Of a stretch of 64,000 bases of DNA, positions 23,644 through 35,452 are shown in pieces. The notes below the pieces were generated by a model that did not search any database, was not told the origin of the DNA, and was given only the letters and a program-made list of their open reading frames with translations. Location: NCBI GenBank assembly GCA_036877525.1, contig JAZGTH010000068.1:1606501-1670500 (forward strand), read 5' to 3'. Positions within the stretch are counted from its first letter, which is position 1. Each line of letters begins with the position of its first letter. This stretch comes from Chromobotia macracanthus (Eukaryota; Chordata; Actinopteri; Cypriniformes; Botiidae). The position numbers were made by a program, and so were the translations under genes.

Positions 23644-26600
23644 ATGGCTGAGGAGCGCAGGCAGAAACTGTGTTCAGTGATCCTGCCCACTGAGTCTATG
23701 AAGGCCATGGCAGAGTCAGTGGGTGTGGGTTCACTGCAGGAGGACAGCTGTCTGGCCCTCAGTGAGGAGGTCAGCTACAGGATCAAAGAGATTATGCAGG
23801 TATGTGTATTTGCATATAAAAACATATGTTATGCTACAGTGTGTTAAGCATAATTACAATCATTACTTTCCAGTAAGGTTTAAATAACAATTTAAATAAC
23901 CATTATTCTTATTTTATTGTACAAATATTGTACAGGATAAAACCATAAGAGGATAAATAATAACAGGATCAATAATAACAATATTTTAAAATATCTCTCT
24001 CTGGCCCTCTCAGTTGTGATATAGTATAGGTATACAATAATATAATATAAGAATTATTATTACATTATTATATAAAAAAATTATAGAATTTCTGTGTTTA
24101 TTTCAGACAGCTTTATTTGGAAGATCTAATTGGAATTAAATGTGGCCATTGCTTGTGATTAGATCAAATAATCTTGTCATTAACTATTGTCAATAACTAC
24201 TGTAATAACTGTTACTAACAACATGATGAATAATCAAACCTCTCAAATTTGCAGTGATATATCTTTTCACATTCAAAAGCCAATGGTCTGTGTTATGTGT
24301 AATATCTCCCACAGGATGCACTGAAATTTATGCACCATGGCAAAAGACGCAAGCTTACTACTAGTGACATTGACCATGCGCTTAAACTAAAAAACGTAGA
24401 GGTGAGAAAACAGGAGAAGAGACAAGTTCTTGTTTACTATACTGGTGTCTAGCTTATACATACATAGCATCAGCAACCCTCATCAAACTGTTAGGTGGCA
24501 ATTTTTAATAAGTCTGTTTTTAATTGTGTGTGTGTCGTATAGCCACTGTATGGTTTTCAGTCTCAAGAGTTTATCCCCTTTCGCTTTGCGAGTGGAGGCG
24601 GCAGAGAATTACACTTCTATGAGGAAAAGGAAGTGGATCTCAGTGACATCATCAACACACCCCTCCCACGAGTCCCTCTTGATGTGTCGCTCAAAGGTGC
24701 TTAATCGGTTTTAATCTGAAACCAAATTTTGCCTTTTAATTTAGATGTATAGTAATCATTTTTTCTAGTTTCTTACTACTTAAAGCACAACATTCAGTGA
24801 TAATTTATTGCATACTGCTGTTCGGTAAGATCACACATATTATAAAACATGGAAAGTCAATTAATTCTGTCTTTCAGCTCACTGGTTAAGTATTGATGGT
24901 GTCCAGCCAGCAATACCAGAGAACCCACCACCAGGTAAATGCTTGTTGTCTGTTTGCACATAGGTAAAGTATCGGTGAAAAGTTTAGTCACTTGACTTAA
25001 ATGTTTTTCATGACCTTAAAAGTGTTTTAATATGAAGGGTATAGCTTCATAAATATTATTGTGCCAACATATAATTTTGCCATTAGAAAAGTAAAAACAT
25101 TTTTAATGTTTGAATTGGACCAAATAATGATGAAAGAAGCCAAAAGAGCCCAATACCTTCGATACTATTTCACACCATTTCTTGATGGTACATCAAGAAG
25201 CCAGTTGGTAAAATGCCAAGAAAGCATTTTTTGCAAATTCTAGACAAAGGGTGACTACATTGAAGATATAAAACTATAGTTTGCACAGAATGAACATTTT
25301 CTTTATGTGGATGACCTGCTACATTTCCGAAATTGTGCACTATACAGCCACTGAACTGTTATTATTTCATTACTTTTATTACAGATTTTAAAGCTTTAGT
25401 CATTTTACATAGTTGGATTGTTCAAAAGAAAAATAATAATTAAGTATATACTGTGATAAATAATTCTATACACAGTATATAATTATAAACAATTATGTAC
25501 TGTGCACTATGCAATAAGTCATCAAATCACGGTAGCTTACACTTCGCTTTCTTTGTTTTTCTTTGTGGTTTTCATCCTCTGTCAGCTCCTAAAGAGCAGC
25601 AGAAGGCAGAGTCCACAGAACCTCTTAAAGCTGTCAAACCCAAACAGGAAGAAGAAGGCACCATCCAGGCTAAGGGACAAGGTGGAACATCAACAGAAAT
25701 CAAAGGTCAATAAGTAAATGTAGTTCAAAAGGCTTTCAAATTCATTTTTTTGCTGTTACTTTAATCAGGTTTCTTTCATTTGGGTTTAGGAAAGGAGAAG
25801 ATTCGGATGAAGCCACGCAGCACACATGAACTCTCAGTGGAGCAGCAGCTGTACTATAAAGAGATCACTGAAGCCTGTGTTGGCTCCTGTGAAGCCAAAA
25901 GAGCGGTATGTATGTGTTCAGAACACAAAAGTACCTTGCCACATCTGCCAATGGCAAATTGCAAAAATTTGTTTTAACAGCAATTTTAAAAACTGGATTC
26001 GCGTGCAGTGTGAAACCAGCCTAAAACTTCAACGCCACGCCCTAGTAACCAGTTACAGTACCCATTGGGCAGCTCTGATGTTATAGCTCTGCGTCAAAAT
26101 GTTGGAGGGATTTGGGGATGGGCTCACATCATAGGCTGCTTATAAAGCAGCAACAAATAAGGGCCGTTTCAATATCATAGTCATGCCCTAGGAACCAGTT
26201 ACAGTACCCTAGCAACCACCCCTTTGCCATTTAATGAAAATGGTGAGAGGCATCATAACATCATAGAGAACAGTGGGTGATCTCTTTTGAATCAGACTGG
26301 CAAACAGTCTTTAATTACCACCATGGAAACTGCCCAGCCATACCCTAGCAACCAAAATGAATTAGCTGTACTTCAGCACCAGAACATCGTAGAGAGATGG
26401 GAGTTTGCTGTTTTGATTCAGGCACACATCTGTTTATTAGTTTTATCCTGTGAACTCTCTAGCTACACCCTAGGTACCATTAATGGTACCCTAGCAACGA
26501 TGTCATGAAATGACTAAGCCATATCTCAACATTAGAACATTGTATAGACATGTGGGTGGGCTTATTTGACCTGGGCTGTCAGTGGGCTTTAGGTATTGCC

Positions 26601-29600
26601 CTGACAATTTCCTGGCAACACCCTAGCAACCATTTACAGCACCCTCATATCACAAATAAGTTAAATTATAGTATATCTATCATGGTAAAACATGCTAGCA
26701 TCATGCTGATTGATGCTAAAACAGATGGGCATCGTGCTAAAATGTGCTAGGATCTTGCTAATTGTTACTGAAACATGTTAGCATCTTGTTAATTACTGCT
26801 AGATTCATGTTAAACATGTGAACATTATGTAAAAAAATGCTAGTATCATGTTAAAACGTAGTAGCATCATGTTAGAGAATGTCAGACCTAAAATATTTCA
26901 AACCATTATACACTTTTCAGGCCGGGCTTTGTCAAGCCAACATAAAGTTTGTCCTCAAGCTTTACTATTTTGTTGTGTTTGCAGCAGAGCTATTTCTTAA
27001 TTACACTTTGTATGTTTGTATGATGGGCCACCAGGAGGCACTGCAGAGCATAGCCACAGACCCAGGACTGTATCAGATGCTTCCACGGTTCAGCACCTTC
27101 ATTTCTGAGGGCGTGAGTACATACCTTGATTAATTAAATTTGTACACTTGAACATAAACACACAGGATATGTTTGATAAATTTAAGCTCTGTCAAGAACT
27201 ATTTCAATAAATACGTTTTTGATGCCTACTCTGGCATGCATACACACCTAGACAGAGGTCTTAGTCTTTTAGACTTTTGTGACATACATAATGTTTCTCT
27301 TTGTCTCTCAGGTGCGTGTAAATGTTGTTCAGAATAATCTGGCTCTGCTGATATATTTGATGAGGATGGTTAAGGCATTAATGGATAATCCAACTCTATA
27401 TTTAGAGAAATATGTAAGTAAATCAAACATTTACATCACACATATTATATATTCCTTATTAACTTACCATATGAAAATGTTAACTATTTTTAAAAGGTCA
27501 TATAATGCATTTAGTTTTCTTATAAAAGTTTTCTAATCACCCTCTGATGCTTATAATTAGGACACTGGTTTTGAACCTTTAAGACATCTATGTAAACTTC
27601 TGTGTCTGGTATAAATGGCTGTTCTGGCATGTGAAATAAGTGCACTAGCAACTTTAAAGAAACTCTTAGTTACAGTATGTTTCTGTACATTTGGCAGACA
27701 CTTTACCAAAGTGCCCTATGGGGCATTTGACTTGTACATTTTGCACAGACATTTATACACCCAGCATCATGCTCTACATGATGTCTCTCTCTGCTTCCCC
27801 CAGCTCCATGAGTTGATCCCTGCAGTGGTGACTTGTATAGTCAGTAAACAACTGTGTCTGAGGCCTGATGTGGACAATCACTGGGCTCTCAGAGACTTTG
27901 CCGCAAGGCTGATGGCTCAGAGCTGCAAGACATTCAGCACGACCACCAACAACATCCAGTCACGTATCACAAAGACTTTCACCAAGGTAGTAGAGCATGT
28001 GTAAAATGTGTATGTGTTGTCAAAGAAACATCTCTGAAGTCTACAATATTATTATATTTATATTATTATATTTCATTTATTGTCATATGTTTTAAGGTTT
28101 ATGTGGTTGTCATTTTGTTAAAACAACATTTTAAAAATGCTGGTGTTTGGGTTTAGCGGAGTCAGAATGACCAAAACAACATCAGCATAGATACTGTTCT
28201 TCAAACCATAATGCAAATGAAGATCTTTTAAATGTAAATAAAGGGTTGCAGTAAAGGTAATCACTTTACGTTCTCACATAGTGGCTATAGTGGCTGAATG
28301 TGAATTGCTATCATGTATCCCTTTGATCAAAGTTGATTCCTGAAGTCTGTCTGTCACTTTCTTATTTTAATTGAATCAGTATTAGTTCAGGGATTATGCA
28401 CATATGACTGACACATGTACCAATATGTCTCTGAATATGTCTATGATAATTAAACCTTTTTGAGCTTTTCCTAATATCTGTCTTGGAGTGGAATCTGTTT
28501 AGAGGCAGTCTGTAATTTCTTACAAAATAATGCCTAATTTTAAATTAACATTTTAATTTTAGGTTGTGTGGATAATTTTAAAATTTGGCCAAGAATTTTT
28601 CATAAAATGTTTAAATCCTCACATCTATATGTCTTTCTCTTTCAGGCATTATTGGATGATAAGACTCAGTGGACGACGCGTTATGGCTGCATTGCCGGAC
28701 TTGCTGAACTTGGACATGATGTGAGTGTCCAAATTCCAGAGCCACTCACATACTTTAGCCTCCTTTATTCCCAGCTGCTGACTATAACTAGCGTGTTGTA
28801 CATTGTAGAACTGCGCAATAACAAAACAATAAATTACGGCTTCTGCAACTACTAATCATGAAAAGTGCTGATTACAGAATTTGTGTAGGTCTACTCCCAT
28901 TTAGTCAATTTGTTTTCTGGTTTCAAAGCTTAATCGCTGTAAAACAATCACAGGTATTTGAATGTGTGCATGAATGCATTGGTTAAGAGGCCTAAAAAAG
29001 AGACCTTTCAGTAACAATGAGGTAGAATGCTCCCATTATAATCAACACATGTAGATGGAGTGTTTTATTTCTTGTAACAGAATGTGAGTGGTATTGTCAC
29101 ATTACTCCCCTTTTGTGCCAACCCAAATTATTAATCAAAAGTTAACATTTTTGTTATAACCTTGCTGCCATAGGTAATAGTGATTAAACCTCATGTCCCC
29201 CATGCATTTTGTCAAAAAGTTGTTTCCTAATAGAAGTATTAGATTATAATATTTATAAAACACTGGGCAAAAGTCTTAAGAATGTTAGTATTTTCACCCC
29301 CATAAAAATGGTCTTTTGCTGTAGTGTGACAGGTGTAACTGAGAGTAAAGTTTCAAACTTTGTTGGCTTGATAAAACCTGGCCTGAAAAGTGTATAATGG
29401 TTTGAAATACTTTAGGTCTGACATTCTTTAACACAATGGTAACAAGTTTTACATGTTTCAGTATACAGTTAACGTTTTAACATATTCTAGCATGTTTTAG
29501 CATGACACTAAAATATTTTTACATGAAGCGAACACATTTGAATATTAATTGACATGATACAAGGACATTTTAGCATGACAGTAAAACATTTCAATTTCGG

Positions 29601-32600
29601 TGCCCATGTTAACAGATGAGAGCTTTCGTACTGTGTACGGATGCGATGCATACAGTCCGTTGCAGGTGCGGTGTGGTGCAGCAATGCTGCAATCGTTTCG
29701 GCAGCGAGTCTATGATGCTAGCATTTTTTAGCATTAATTAGCATGATACAGCCTGTTTTAGCAGGATGCTAGCACATTTTAACACCAATTAGCATGATGC
29801 TAGAATGTTTTAGTATGGTACTAGCATGTTTCAATGTGGTTGGTCATGTGACTGTAGTCTTTCTAGAAAGTCATTGTCAAATTTCTTCAATGTTTGGAAG
29901 CTCACTATGGAAATTCTGAAAGTTCGATTTATTCAGAAAGATAAAGAGTGGTTAAATATCAGTTTACATGAAAAGTGCAAGTGTACATAGGACAAAAGCT
30001 GCTTTAAACACAAAGGGTGGTTACATAAAATATTGATTTGAATTTAAACATTTAAAACATATAAAAATTGTTTTTAAGAATGAATTTGTATTGACAGGTG
30101 TAGAAAAAAATGAAATATCTGTTACTTTCCACGTAGGTGATAAAGACATTGATTATTCCACGACTGTCTGTAGAGGGTGCTCGCATCAAAGCTGTAATGG
30201 ATGGACCAGTGGTGTCAAACATCGATAAGATCGGAGCAGATCATGTCCAGAGTTTGTTACTGGTAAGCACTAAAAAGCAGCATGGTTTAGTAATTTAAAT
30301 ACGCTGGTTATACGTCTGCGATTTAACATGTAACTTTTGACAGATTATGAAAACAAAATGTGTTATTGTATGGATACTAAAACATTTTAGGGGAATTAAG
30401 GTCTGGGCTAAAAACTGACCTTTATGTGTTGGGGAATAAAGGTAAGTTTTAGTTTCATTTTGAAAAATAGATAGTGAAGATACTGAGAATAGTGCTTCGC
30501 ACTTTAAAATATACAGATACAAACACATTCATTATTAACAAAGCAAGCAAAAGCCTAAGCACATTTTGACCATTAGACTTGCTCAGATACATTGACAATG
30601 TATACTTCAAAACATTAACACACAATCATGTATACACACATTCATATCTGTATACTGTATATACATATACACACACACATTCACATACTACACATACTCT
30701 TGTAGAAAACGGAATGGAAGCTAATGTTTTAGAAATCCTCACAAAAATACACAACTGAAATTCTCATATCGTTTACTGACCCTCATGCCATCTCTGTATG
30801 TGATTTCCTTTAATCATCTGACCACAAACAAGCAGTAATGTGTGTTTGTGTTTGAAAACACATTTTGAAAAATAAATTAAAAATTAATCGTTTTTTAATA
30901 GTTTTTGTACAGGCATATTTTGTTCCCCTTTAATAGACAGTGGTTATTTGGCCATTTAATAATTCAGTGGAGTTGTTTGGATTGCTTTTTTTAATGGCTG
31001 TATGTGTTTTTTTGGATCATCAAATATTTTTGGTCCAATACACTTCCTACATCTTTGTACGCCCATAAGATGGGATATAAGTTATACGTTTTAAAGTAAA
31101 TGGTGAGATGTTTTATTTTTGGTAAACTATTTATTTTAGTTTTTAATTTCTGATAACAATTAACATGGTGGAGCCATGCAGTGGTTAGCACCCATGTTTC
31201 AAACTGTTAAGATTTTGTAATTCTTCTGCTTGTGGCTGACACACTTTCTCTCTCTTATCCTCTGTTTAGAAACACTGTGCAAGTGTGATTGCTAAAACTA
31301 GGCCACTCCCAGATGTTGTAGATCAGTACAAAACAGATTATGGTTATCTGGGCCCAATGCTTTGTTCACACGTGGTAAAGGCTCGTGCACAGGCTGCCTT
31401 CCAGGCCCAAACAGTCAACAGAACTACCCTAACCATCACACAGGTGGGTAAATGTGAAACACACAAAGAGCTGATCTGAATGATAAGCAGGCAGTTATTT
31501 TTAAAATAATTTAAAAATTATTCACTCTCCAGCCCCGACCAACTCTGTCAATGTCTCAAAGTGGTTTGACAGCATCAAGCGGTTCTCGTACACCCAGCAT
31601 CATTAAAGTGCCCAGTTCCCTCACACTTATGTCCACTCGTCCTGGAACGCCCACCCAGCCGTCACCGCCAGCAACCAAATATATAGTAATGGCAACAAGT
31701 GCGGGGGGTGCCTCTACACAACAGGTAAAGAGTTTGACTTAAATTTACATTACATTTACCTTTTATCATTCAGCAAACCTTTTTTTATCCAATATGAATT
31801 ACAAATGAGGATTATGAAAATTACAAATTTTGCAATGGCAGCTATCAAGGGTAGGTCAGATTAGACTAAACAAGACTAGAGTACAGGAAACTAGACGAGA
31901 GTAAGTAGACTAGACTAGGTCTATGCTGTGGCACAGAGAATGTTTAAAAGTGACAGTACTTTACAGTAGTGAAAAACCTCTTGTCTTTGATAATACATGA
32001 AGACTCCAGAAGTTCAAGCTGCAGTAGGAAAAGTTGATCCAAGCATATGAACATTTCATAAGAGAAGTGTTTTTATAATTGAGTAACAGGGCTGCACAGT
32101 ACATAAAAATGTCACAATGGTTTTCAATAACTAAATGATTTTAATATGTGATTTTCATATATGTTTAATATAATATGTGTAGTCAGTTTTTGACTGATGC
32201 AGATGGCAGCAAGACATCTATCAAATGTAGTGATGCTTTCTTTTTCCACAAAAAATGTGAAACATTGGTTATGTAATTTTTAGTTTTGAAATATTTCAAT
32301 AAATTGATTGTACAAATTTAAAGCATTATTGTATCGCATATCGTATGTCACATCATTTAGCAAGTTACTGCATACTGCATTTTTCTTCTGCAGCTTTGGT
32401 GAATAATTTACATTTTACTGTAATATCATCTCAACATCTCTGATCTGTAGTCTGCAATCTGTTGCAATTCTAGATGTGATCTTTTCCTTTAGGTGATCAC
32501 TCTCAGCTCCTCCCAGTCTGGATCTCCCGTCACAAGTACAGTTCCCAGTACTCCCACATCTTTACAGCCACTTGTCAAACTGGAGTCTGGAAACACAGGA

Positions 32601-32783
32601 GTAGTGGGCAGCTCACGCCCTCTCCAGAAATACATTGTGGTGTCTTTGCCTTCATCATCTTCCACACTTGAGAACCAGGGCTCAGGTGTTCTCCCCTCTT
32701 CTACCTCACCCATCAGCATTGAGTCAGCCGTGAAGCTGGAGCGGTCAGAATCACCTGCCGCAAACACGCAATCGCCACACTGA
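23644..32783 (+). CDS. taf6: TAF6, TFIID/SAGA histone-fold subunit
   Basis: Fourteen coding exons join in frame to 636 residues (human TAF6 is 677): 23644-23799, 24315-24401, 24543-24696, 24878-24934, 25586-25705, 25790-25905, 27035-27112, 27312-27413, 27804-27986, 28646-28720, 30137-30262, 31270-31443, 31533-31724, 32493-32783. All introns are GT-AG and all phases agree. Residues about 1-75 are the histone fold ('ILPTESMKAMAES', 'KLTTSDIDHALKLKNVE') that pairs with TAF9. About 205-475 is the TAF6C HEAT-repeat domain ('LSVEQQLYYKEITEACVG', 'NNIQSRITKTFTK'). The last ~160 residues are Ser/Thr/Pro-rich and poorly conserved. The protein acts in the nucleus in TFIID at core promoters. The start is the first ATG after an acceptor and matches the family's 'MAEE' start. 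Introns carry several repeats but no exon is damaged. TAF6 rather than TAF6L is favoured by near-identity across the HEAT region. Confidence 0.96.
25060..25290 (+). repeat. Tc1-like 3' end fragment in a taf6 intron
   Basis: 'aaagggtgactacattgaag' at about 25,246-25,265 and 'ttgcaaattctagac' recur at about 39,178-39,197 in the TMEM272-like gene. The text resembles the end region of a common fish Tc1-like element as I recall it. No transposase remains. Confidence 0.5.
26010..26880 (-). repeat. Dispersed 'gttgctagggtg' repeat, inverted copy
   Basis: Contains 'ccctagcaaccaaaatgaat', 'ccctagcaaccatttaca' and 'gctagcatcatgctgat', which are reverse complements of phrases in the 430-2,600 repeat. 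The segment order is likewise reversed. It lies wholly within the taf6 intron before the exon at 27,035. Confidence 0.75.
28311..28530 (+). repeat. Dispersed repeat, copy 1
   Basis: Shares 'cttggagtggaatctgttta' (about 28,482-28,501), 'aatcagtattagttcagg' and 'gtctgtaatttcttaca' in the same order with 42,680-42,890. The family is unknown. It lies in a taf6 intron. Confidence 0.7.
29440..29860 (+). repeat. 'tgctagcatgttttagcatg' satellite-like scrap
   Basis: Units built on 'agcatgttttagcatgaca' and 'ttagcatgatgctag' relate this to the short-unit part of the 430-2,600 repeat. A short GC-richer island ('gtccgttgcaggtgcggtgt', about 29,656-29,675) interrupts it. Confidence 0.55.
31742..31815 (-). 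repeat. SINE tail fragment, reversed
   Basis: 'catttaccttttatcattca...tttttatccaatatgaattacaaatg' resembles the reverse complement of the SINE tail 'gtaagtcactttggattaaa...aaatgcgtaaatg' at 42,260-42,308. It is diverged. Confidence 0.4.
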
Positions 32784-33451
32784 GTTGCACACACACACAT
32801 GTACACGCAAACATTCTCACACCACAGAAATACGGAACAAATATATGTAGCTTGCAACTACTTGCGATAATGCTTAATTAGCATTTTTAAATACAACTGA
32901 CACACAGTTTTAGAGAAGGCAAGTAAATAGCTATGCACGCTTTGGCCCTTAGACTCACTCAAATACATTCACATTGCCCATGCAATATATACCTTAAAAC
33001 ACTCAAAAGTGTATGTAAAAGGGCATGTGTGCTCAAAAGTACATGTGTGCATACTGTATATACCGGTACACATAAATTGATACATAGTTGCCATTATGGC
33101 TGCAAGCACAAAGAAGCTAAAACTTGCAACTCTATACAAACGTCTCAGAAAAACAACAGGATGGAAGTTGATTGTGATTAGTGATAAAAAGTTGCTGTGT
33201 GTTAAGAAAGCACAGAACTTTAGAAATGTTTCAATAATAAATATAAGGTTATGCTCATGTTTATTATGAGAGCATAAGTGATAGATTTGGTTTGAGTGGG
33301 TAAAAATAAAGTGTCAGTGGGTGAGTTACTCAATCACTGTACAATAATCGTGTATAGTTATGCACGTGTGCTTGTTGTCAGAAAACTGGGCATTTATAGG
33401 GTTTAACAATTTAATTGATTTACTATTTCATGTTCATTTTCTATCTTCTAT

Positions 33452-33457
33452 AATAAA
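33452..33457 (+). terminator. taf6: Candidate taf6 polyadenylation signal
   Basis: AATAAA in 'ctataataaagacgg', followed by 'tgtcattgtcattgtctag', a GT-rich stretch. An alternative AATAAA lies at 33,305-33,310. Both lie in the ~700 bases after the stop with no gene in between. Confidence 0.45.
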
Positions 33458-33639
33458 GACGGTTTTTAAATGTCATTGTCATTGTCTAGTAGTAACTCAC
33501 AACTAGTGAGGTGTCAATTAAAGATAGAAACCTAACACATTTTCTAGTGTTTCAGCTAATTTTCACATACATGTACAACTGCAGCATGTACGTAGTATAT
33601 TGAGTCGCAAAAAAGTGGCTGTCACTCTTGCTTACACAA

Positions 33640-33788
33640 ACGCTGTCAAACGAAAGCAAACTGAACGATCCCTCCCCCAATTCGTCCACACGATGCAGGC
33701 TGGGTGTGTTTGGAAGGCCATAGTTTCCGTATTTTTCAAACTCTAATTTATAATAACGAGCAGCTTTAAAGGGAGTTTTCTTGTGACG
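33640..33788 (+). other. Proposed noncoding first exon of the TMEM272-like gene
   Basis: A good donor, 'tgacg|gtaagttg', ends at 33,788. The next acceptor directly before the ATG exon is 'ttcccc ag' ending at 35,432. The upstream sequence is locally GC-richer ('ccctcccccaattcgtccac', about 33,671-33,690), fitting a promoter. The 5' limit is unknown. Confidence 0.35.
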
Positions 33789-34678
33789 GTAAGTTGTTTA
33801 TGTGCATATCGCGGATTCTCGGTGAAGGTTGTTGTGCCTGGGCCGGTCGTGTTTTCTATTCTGTCTTTTAGGATGAGCCAAATAAAAGAAGGTGGGGATA
33901 TGGAAGCGCTACACTTCCAAAATACGTACAAAGTAATATTAGTAAAACTAATGTTGAAACGTTCACGGTATGCGCTACTATCGTCACAATAACAGAAATG
34001 CACACATGCTGTTTACAGATTTAATTACGGAAATGGTTTGCGAATTAAGAGCAGCCACCTTCGATACACTGGTTTACTTATTTTTTTTAGTCTGATTGTT
34101 GAAATATTTAATCAGTAGCTGGTCTGACATTTAAAGTCTTTTAAACTCAGATGTTACTTCAAGTTGGTAATTTTTATTTTGGCCTGCATTGTTTGTTTTA
34201 AAGGGCTGAAAGTTCTTAAAGTCTGCATGATTTTTACTCACGACTGATAAATAGCTTTAAGGCCGATAAGGCTTTTTATCTATAAAAAGTCTAGTTGTTT
34301 GTAGACAATAAACGTATTTATTTGTAGTTTTTGTATTAAAAGTTATTAAAACACTTCACACTATTCATTGACCTCCAATTTAATTTTCACCAGGATCATT
34401 AACTGGTTCAGGTGCTTTCTGTTTTGTTTTCCTGACAGCCTGTGTTCTAGGACTAAGCTGTGTGCTAAACACTTTTGGGTTCTTCAGTCGCTTGCATCGT
34501 AAAGGCATTTTTTTAGATGTTTTTGGAGTCTGTTAGGTGTGTGTCTGGTAGTGGTTTCTTCTCTATCCCCCTCCCTTATTTAACACACCTGTTTCAACTC
34601 GTCTGTTCATTAGAGATTGAAACGGGAGGGTAAGATTAAGCAAACGTCTACAAAATGTGCAGTGCATGGGTTGAGAAT

Positions 34679-35129
34679 TAGAGGTCTTCACGGGTCCACT
34701 TGTTTCTGAAAACCCGAGACGAGGGGTTTCAGGTCCACAACTTCGACGAGTGCCTCGGACGTGGGTTGGGTTCAGTATTAGTTGGGTCTCGGGTAATTAA
34801 AAATAAATGTCCAAATAAATCCGATCAGACCCGATCCCTTTAACGGTGTGTATTTACAATAAACGGCTAACCTTGTTGGCAGAGGATTTTTGCATTAACC
34901 CTGCCAACCAATATCTGGTCGTGATAGACAACAGTACAAAAGACATACGGCGTATGGTCGAAGAGGTTAAGGGGCGTGACGTCAACTTTTGACGAACCGA
35001 GTTAACGTTCTTCGTTCGGGTCCAGTCCGGTAAGAAAATAAATGACGTGATCTAATTTCATCGGGTCGGGTTTTTCTTGTATGCTTTTATCGGGTCCGGT
35101 ATGGATTTTAGCACCCGAGAAAACCTCTG
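34679..35129. mobile_element. hAT-type non-autonomous element with 8 bp target duplication
   Basis: The ends 'tagaggtcttcacgggt' and (reverse complement of the right end) 'cagaggttttctcgggt' form 17 bp inverted repeats with 14 matches. The element is flanked on both sides by a perfect 8 bp duplication, 'ttgagaat' (34,671-34,678 and 35,130-35,137). The 451 bp interior has repeated 'cgggtc/gacccg' motifs and no transposase. The 8 bp duplication and CAGAGGT-type end are typical of hAT. It lies between the proposed noncoding exon and the first coding exon of the TMEM272-like gene. Confidence 0.85.
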
Positions 35130-35452
35130 TTGAGAATCACTGCAATGTAGATTAAATGAAGAATATTAATTAGTTTCTTTAAACGTGTCAGCTAGGCTTC
35201 TGTACATTTTCAGTTTATGAATATGCTTATAGAGTTAAATATAGCATGCTTGTAGCCTAATAATTGTTTAAACATGGTGTCATGGTAACAAAGTTTTTGC
35301 ACATGTACCATAGTATTCTGCTATATGGCATTACATTTTACATGATGACCCTACAAATTAAGCTGCAAAATTTAAATAAAGGATGCTAAAATAACACACT
35401 TTTATGCTCTTTGCCCCTTCTGTATTCCCCAGGTTACAGTGAAAGAAAAAAA

